The translations under genes were made by a program, and so were the position numbers. A DNA stretch of 64,000 nt from Bedellia somnulentella. Taxonomy: Eukaryota > Arthropoda > Insecta > Lepidoptera > Bedelliidae. The DNA lies in contig OY755196.1 in NCBI GenBank assembly GCA_963576735.1, forward strand, positions 9,467,912 to 9,531,911. The letters run 5' to 3'. Positions within the stretch are counted from its first letter, which is position 1. Each line of letters starts with the position of its first letter. Positions 61,201 through 64,000 of this stretch are shown in pieces. The notes below the pieces were generated by a model. It saw nothing but the letters and a program-made list of their open reading frames with translations, was not told where the DNA came from and searched no databases.

Positions 61201-62910
61201 TACCCCTTCTAGGGAATTATAGCCGTGAGTATATGTACGTATGACAATTATACCAAATCAAGCACTCACCCTTATCTTTAGTACCAGTCAATGTGTCCAA
61301 ATACTCATCAAAGTCATCACTGTTAACGGAATCATTATCACTATCTTCATCATCAGGTTTTGTCGCTTGACGACGTTTTTGTAGGAAACTGGAATGAAAA
61401 AACAATAAACGTATAAGTTTATTGAAAATTATATTTGGACCCCATTTTTTATAATATTATTATATATATTAGCCGTGTAGTGTCGGCTTAGAATAGCACT
61501 ACCCCGTTTCTACCGATGGGTGTACGTAAAAAAAAAACTTTATTAACAAGCTATTAAAATTACATACAACAAGCTTTCACTAGAGGCGACTAACGGTATT
61601 GGGGCTTTTAAGGGATTTTTGGGCGATGCGGTTGGAGACCCGTCACCAACAACCTTTACTTTACCATCTTTTCCCCACTCAATTTTCCAAATGTGGCCGA
61701 GGAATTTTTAATTCCTTGGCTCTGGCTACCCCTTCTAGGGATTTATAGCCGTGAGTATATGTATGTATGTATGTTTTTATAATAATAATTCTTCTATTGA
61801 AGAGCGACGGGGGCGTATACCCGGAGGTCGTGGGTTCGATTCCCGCTGGTGTCAAAAATTTTGTTTCCATTATTTGTTTGTAATAATCCCCACATGAGGT
61901 TTTTATGAACAAAACATACTAATGTTATAATCATAAAAGTAAACTCAACTTCTTTTATAAAATATTTTAGATAAAAAAAATAAAGTTAGAAACGAAATAA
62001 AATATAACATAAAACATATAATCATAAACATAAACGTTCACGCCGAATATCCCCGAAGGGGTTGGCAGAGGTACTAATACTTCTGATCTGAACATCACGT
62101 GACTTTCACCTGGTGTTCAGAGTACCCACGTTTTGCATGGACAGTGTACTCACGTGATAGGGGGCAGGCCTATCGCCGTTTTGTACGAATACACTGTCAC
62201 ATGACTAAGTACAACTCAGCCATGTGGGTTTCCTCACGATATTTTCCCTCACCGTTAACAACCATGATAAATTAACCACATATATGTCTATAGAAAAGAC
62301 AAAATGGTGTTGGCCCGACCCAGGATTTGAACACTAGTCGTTTGCACGACAACCGAGTGTTCTACCCACTGGGCTATCACGGTTGCTTTTACGGTTGAAA
62401 TAAAATAAAATATAAAAAAACTATCATAATTACTAGGAACTAAGGGGGGGGGTGATAGTAGATATAGAGATTGTACTTTTTAGACTCTTAACACACCCGC
62501 AGGAAGAAATGTGTTAGGTCTTTAAATTTGAATACACTTTTATTAATAACTGATTTTTACTAATATACGTTATCATTAACTATCACAAAAGATTTAAAAA
62601 ATATATAGAATCACAATTAAAACTCTATACAATTCTAGTTCTTTCAACTTTGTAGTATTGTACTATCGTGTAAGGTTACCCGCAATACAGGATTTAACCT
62701 AGTGCGGGAACCATTGTTCATGTACATTGTTAAAATAATTATGTTAATAAAGATTATTACTATTATTTTTTGTTTTTTTATTGACTTAATTGTCACGTAA
62801 ACTGATGAATATATTAATTACTTACTCGTAAAGGAACTTCTCATCCACTGGTATTTTCTTCTGATCCTCATTGAGATACGTGGACGAATTTACTGGCACG
62901 CTTTTTATAC
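54973..62910 (-). CDS. Cebpz: CEBPZ/Noc1 ribosome biogenesis factor, C-terminal six exons (5' part outside window)
   Basis: Seen: exons 62826-62910, 61270-61388, 60160-60297, 58614-58682, 55771-55860 and 54973-55298 join in a single frame with GT..AG introns. The product reads SVPVNSSTYLNEDQKKIPVD, then KRRQATKPDDEDSDNDS, a long Asp/Glu/Ser-rich stretch, LSSLFASAEEFSTLLEE, MSNSDNSSTKQLAWEENRDK and a Lys/Arg-rich end (GGKKKRN, stop). Known: CEBPZ/Noc1 proteins have after the CBF domain a VNS..IPVDE block, acidic linkers, the SLFVSAEEF box and a KQLRWEAERD box, and act in 60S pre-ribosome assembly in the nucleolus. The order is the same here, so orthology is well supported. The CBF domain lies beyond 64000. 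Confidence 0.9.
55299..55770. other. CEBPZ intron before the terminal exon
   Basis: AT-rich; a weak SINE-A head-like scrap may lie near 55350-55400. Nothing else recognised. Confidence 0.6.
55771..55860 (-). CDS. Cebpz: CEBPZ acidic/basic exon, 90 nt, phase 1-1
   Basis: Acceptor ttacag, donor gtaaca. Encodes EMLLEDSDDDDDIVDV followed by PNKGKKGKMNFKLK, similar in plan to the CEBPZ acidic stretch followed by a lysine-rich segment before the SLF box. Confidence 0.87.
56023..56392 (+). repeat. SINE-B, near full length
   Basis: Head gtgggtagaacacccgcccg, B-box-like gagttccaatcctgggtcgg, body, and end cggcgtgaacgtttatgtta with tgttat tail. The clearest copy for the tRNA-like head; the promoter boxes are a judgement by eye. 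Confidence 0.8.
57081..57331 (-). repeat. SINE-A, subfamily II, full length
   Basis: acatacatacataaataact to gccgacactacacggc. Confidence 0.9.
57750..58122. mobile_element. C-rich MITE-7, copy 1
   Basis: Terminal inverted repeat ggttgtccattaatcacgtg against acgtgattaatggacaaccc. C runs lie near both ends (57790, 58021-58050, 58079-58090), all on the + strand. Confidence 0.75.
58361..58570 (+). repeat. SINE-A, subfamily I, 5' internal deletion
   Basis: ccccatttcggtattggggc shows the deletion; the rest is typical. Confidence 0.88.
58614..58682 (-). CDS. Cebpz: CEBPZ acidic mini-exon, 69 nt, phase 1-1
   Basis: Acceptor cgcag, donor gtattt. Encodes GDSDGELDISGDDDEPAGPD plus DEE. Repeats the DSDxELD motif of the preceding 138-nt exon, half its length. 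A SINE-A copy lies about 45 bp downstream in the intron. Confidence 0.83.
58683..60159. other. CEBPZ intron with a G-rich MITE
   Basis: Contains the G-rich MITE at 59203-59732. 58683-59200 and 59740-60159 are AT-rich with nothing recognised. Confidence 0.65.
59203..59733. mobile_element. G-rich MITE-7, copy 2 (reverse skew)
   Basis: gggacgatccattaattaca against gacgtaattaatggatcgcc. G runs at about 59235, 59275, 59635 and 59675, all on the + strand. A 69-codon ORF inside shows no recognised homology. Confidence 0.72.
60160..60297 (-). CDS. Cebpz: CEBPZ acidic exon, 138 nt, phase 1-1
   Basis: Acceptor ttgtag, donor gtaaga. Encodes DDSDEELDFLSEMEANKQ, a lysine-rich turn (KVKSKKG) and an Asp-rich run with GDELDSGDDEDDDIDA. 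Low-complexity acidic linker; identity rests on phase continuity and neighbours. Confidence 0.85.
60775..60845 (-). repeat. tRNA-like sequence
   Basis: On the minus strand: tggcctagttggtaggtg, agcttctgggtcctctatgt, gcgggttcaaatactgctga. A and B boxes in tRNA spacing; the arms pair poorly. Confidence 0.45.
61001..61246 (+). repeat. SINE-A, subfamily III, full length
   Basis: gccgtgtagtgccggcttag to gtgagtatatgtacgtatg. Confidence 0.9.
61270..61388 (-). CDS. Cebpz: CEBPZ acidic exon
   Basis: 119 nt between ttccag and gtgagt. Encodes FLQKRRQATKPDDEDSDNDS followed by VNSDDFDEYLDTLTGTKDK. Corresponds to the DEEFEELID-type acidic segment of CEBPZ. A SINE-A copy ends only about 20 bp downstream of the donor. 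Confidence 0.88.
61472..61774 (+). repeat. SINE-A, subfamily I, with about 52-bp insertion
   Basis: Interrupted at 61530-61582 by an A-run and taacaagctattaaaattac. Flanks share tttttataata. Hairpin gccgaggaatt / aattccttggc is a paired variant. Confidence 0.88.
61797..61922 (+). repeat. tRNA-like SINE with cacatgagg tail block
   Basis: cggaggtcgtgggttcgatt and cccgctggtgtc, then aataatccccacatgagg. The reverse complement of the last block occurs at 367-388, so both belong to a dispersed repeat. Confidence 0.5.
62024..62386 (-). repeat. SINE-B, near full length
   Basis: Tail ataaacataaacgttcacg, body as in the 13.7-kb copy, and head gaccgggt-type B box (cccgacccaggatttgaaca on +), ending gggctatcacggttg. 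Confidence 0.8.
62826..62910 (-). CDS. Cebpz: CEBPZ exon with the VNS..IPVDE block
   Basis: 85 nt; acceptor tttaag, donor gtaagt. Encodes IKSVPVNSSTYLNEDQKKIP then VDEKFLY plus a split codon. Matches the segment after the CBF domain in CEBPZ. Confidence 0.88.
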
Positions 62911-63213
62911 CTTAAACAAAAAAAACACATAAACTGCAGTTTTGTATGTATAGAAAGTTCCTAACCGTTTATTCTCTTTAGAAACACATTGTAGAGTAAA
63001 TAATTATAAATTAAAGTGTTTTCGTTTAAAATTACAGTTCCCATTTAATTAAGTTTTCATTTTAATTAAAAGCTTTTATTTAACTTGCAATGTATGTTTG
63101 TGTGTTCGGGTGAAATCTTTGAACTCAATTTTGAAGTAGATATATTCAACCGTTTGTGCTGAAATTTTGTGGACGCATTTTGTTTGGATGACAATATATG
63201 ATAAGACATGTGA

Positions 63214-63560
63214 CGTCATTCTAAATTCAATATGGCGGATCATACAAGATGTCAGAACAGTTATATTTAATCCACTTATACAATATGGGTATCAAATGAA
63301 AGGGCTTGTTAAGAGTGACTAGAAAAAGAATATGACGTCATTCTGAATCCAATATGGCGGACCATGCAAGATGGCGGAATAGTTACCTTTAGTCTACTTC
63401 TACAATATGGGTATCAAATGAAAGGGCTAGTTAAGAGTGACTAGAAAAAGAATATGACGTCATTCTGAATCCAATATGGCGGACCGTGCAGGATGGCGGA
63501 ATAGTTACCTTTAGTCTACTTCTACAATATGGGTGTCAAATGAGAGGGCATTTTGAGAGT
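63214..63560. repeat. Minisatellite, about 121-bp period, nearly three units
   Basis: gacgtcattctgaatccaat, atggcggaccatgcaagatg and gggtatcaaatgaaagggct recur at 63214, 63335 and 63456. The second and third units are nearly identical; the first is more diverged. Confidence 0.88.
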
Positions 63561-63607
63561 AATAATAACTTGAAAATAGCCAGCGATAACTAAAAAGTAA
63601 AAAATAA

Positions 63608-63943
63608 AAAAAATTAAGTAAAAAAACATTTTAAGAAAAAGCTTTTATTTAAACGCTCTAAAAAGAAGAAAATAAAATATTCCTTTTGGATTATACTAAC
63701 AACTCCTCATTATACACAATTTATATATAATAATAAAAGCTTGTCGCTCGATTTACCACAAATTATTATGATATAAAGGAATGTTGATAGGTATGTAAAC
63801 CTCGCGACAAGCTTTTATTATTATATATAAATTGTGTATAATGAGGAGTTGTTAGTATAATCCAAAAGGAATATTTTATTTTCTTCTTTTTAGAGCGTTT
63901 AAATAAAAGCTTTTTCTTAAAATGTTTTTTTACTTAATTTTTT
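63608..63943. repeat. Long palindrome, arms 140 bp, spacer 56 bp
   Basis: 63608-63747 and 63804-63943 are reverse complements with no mismatch seen by eye (left arm contains ttcctttttggattatacta-like gatta tract; key pair aagcttgtcgc / gcgacaagctt at the inner edge). Confidence 0.88.
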
Positions 63944-64000
63944 TAATTTTATTATTGTAGTGTTGGTTGTGTAGTATTTGGTTAAACAGACCAAATTTTA

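Larger units (their letters stand above)
60298..61269. other. CEBPZ intron with tRNA-like sequence and SINE-A
   Basis: Contains a tRNA-like stretch (60775-60845) and SINE-A (61001-61246). The remainder is AT-rich and unassigned. Confidence 0.7.
61389..62825. other. CEBPZ intron with SINE-A, tRNA-like SINE and SINE-B
   Basis: Contains SINE-A (61472-61774), a tRNA-like SINE (61797-61922) and SINE-B (62024-62386). 62400-62825 shows nothing recognised. Confidence 0.7.
62911..64000. other. CEBPZ intron (partial) with minisatellite and palindrome
   Basis: Holds a roughly 121-bp-period minisatellite and a 140-bp-arm palindrome, both listed separately. No exon was found up to the window end. Confidence 0.65.

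Noticed and set aside
63214..63560. CRISPR-like array
   Set aside because: Three repeats of about 121 bp without spacers of constant size, in a eukaryotic genome; a minisatellite.

Overview
The window looks like AT-rich nuclear DNA of an insect, most probably a moth or butterfly. The evidence is spliced genes with canonical GT..AG introns, introns filled with SINEs, LINE tails and MITEs, a Helitron-like end of a type I associate with Lepidoptera, and no bacterial operon structure. I ran no searches; all family names rest on motif recognition.

Three protein-coding genes were found, all on the minus strand. (1) A JIL-1/MSK-type AGC kinase gene runs from a start codon at 42908 down to at least 5023. 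Six exons (42461-42908, 36280-36348, 23259-23392, 20982-21066, 6259-6374, 5023-5211) join in one frame into 347 codons: a basic/Ser-rich N-terminal extension plus the N-terminal kinase domain up to just after the APE motif. Later exons must lie beyond position 1. (2) A first coding exon at 51177-51804 encodes an acidic, SP/TP-rich protein that I cannot name; its next exons were not found. (3) The 3' end of a CEBPZ/Noc1 ribosome-biogenesis factor gene lies at 62910-54973. Six exons join in frame, including several acidic exons with phase-1 introns and the conserved C-terminal box ending in a basic tail.

Everything else is mainly mobile DNA. One family, called SINE-A here (about 245 bp, (ATGT)n tail), has roughly sixty recognisable copies or fragments in both orientations and may make up close to a fifth of the window (rough count by eye). 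Its last 20 bp are shared with the 3' end of a LINE ('LINE-C') whose C-terminal codons recur about ten times, which suggests a SINE/LINE partnership. A second SINE (SINE-B) has a tRNA-like head and an (ATGTT)n tail. There is a 5'-truncated LINE with an intact 435-codon reverse transcriptase ORF in a kinase intron, a second LINE tail, a mariner fossil in two pieces, a Helitron-like relic and several MITE families, one nested in another.

The most interesting structures are: a 3' stem-loop in SINE-A supported by compensatory base changes between copies; the shared SINE-A/LINE-C tail; a nearly perfect 140-bp-arm palindrome at 63.6-63.9 kb; an inverted pair of SINE-A copies sharing about 126 bp of flank at 37-38 kb; a tandem duplication at 18.5-20.8 kb whose junction falls in a MITE; and a SINE bracketed by direct repeats of about 125 bp at 29.3-29.8 kb.
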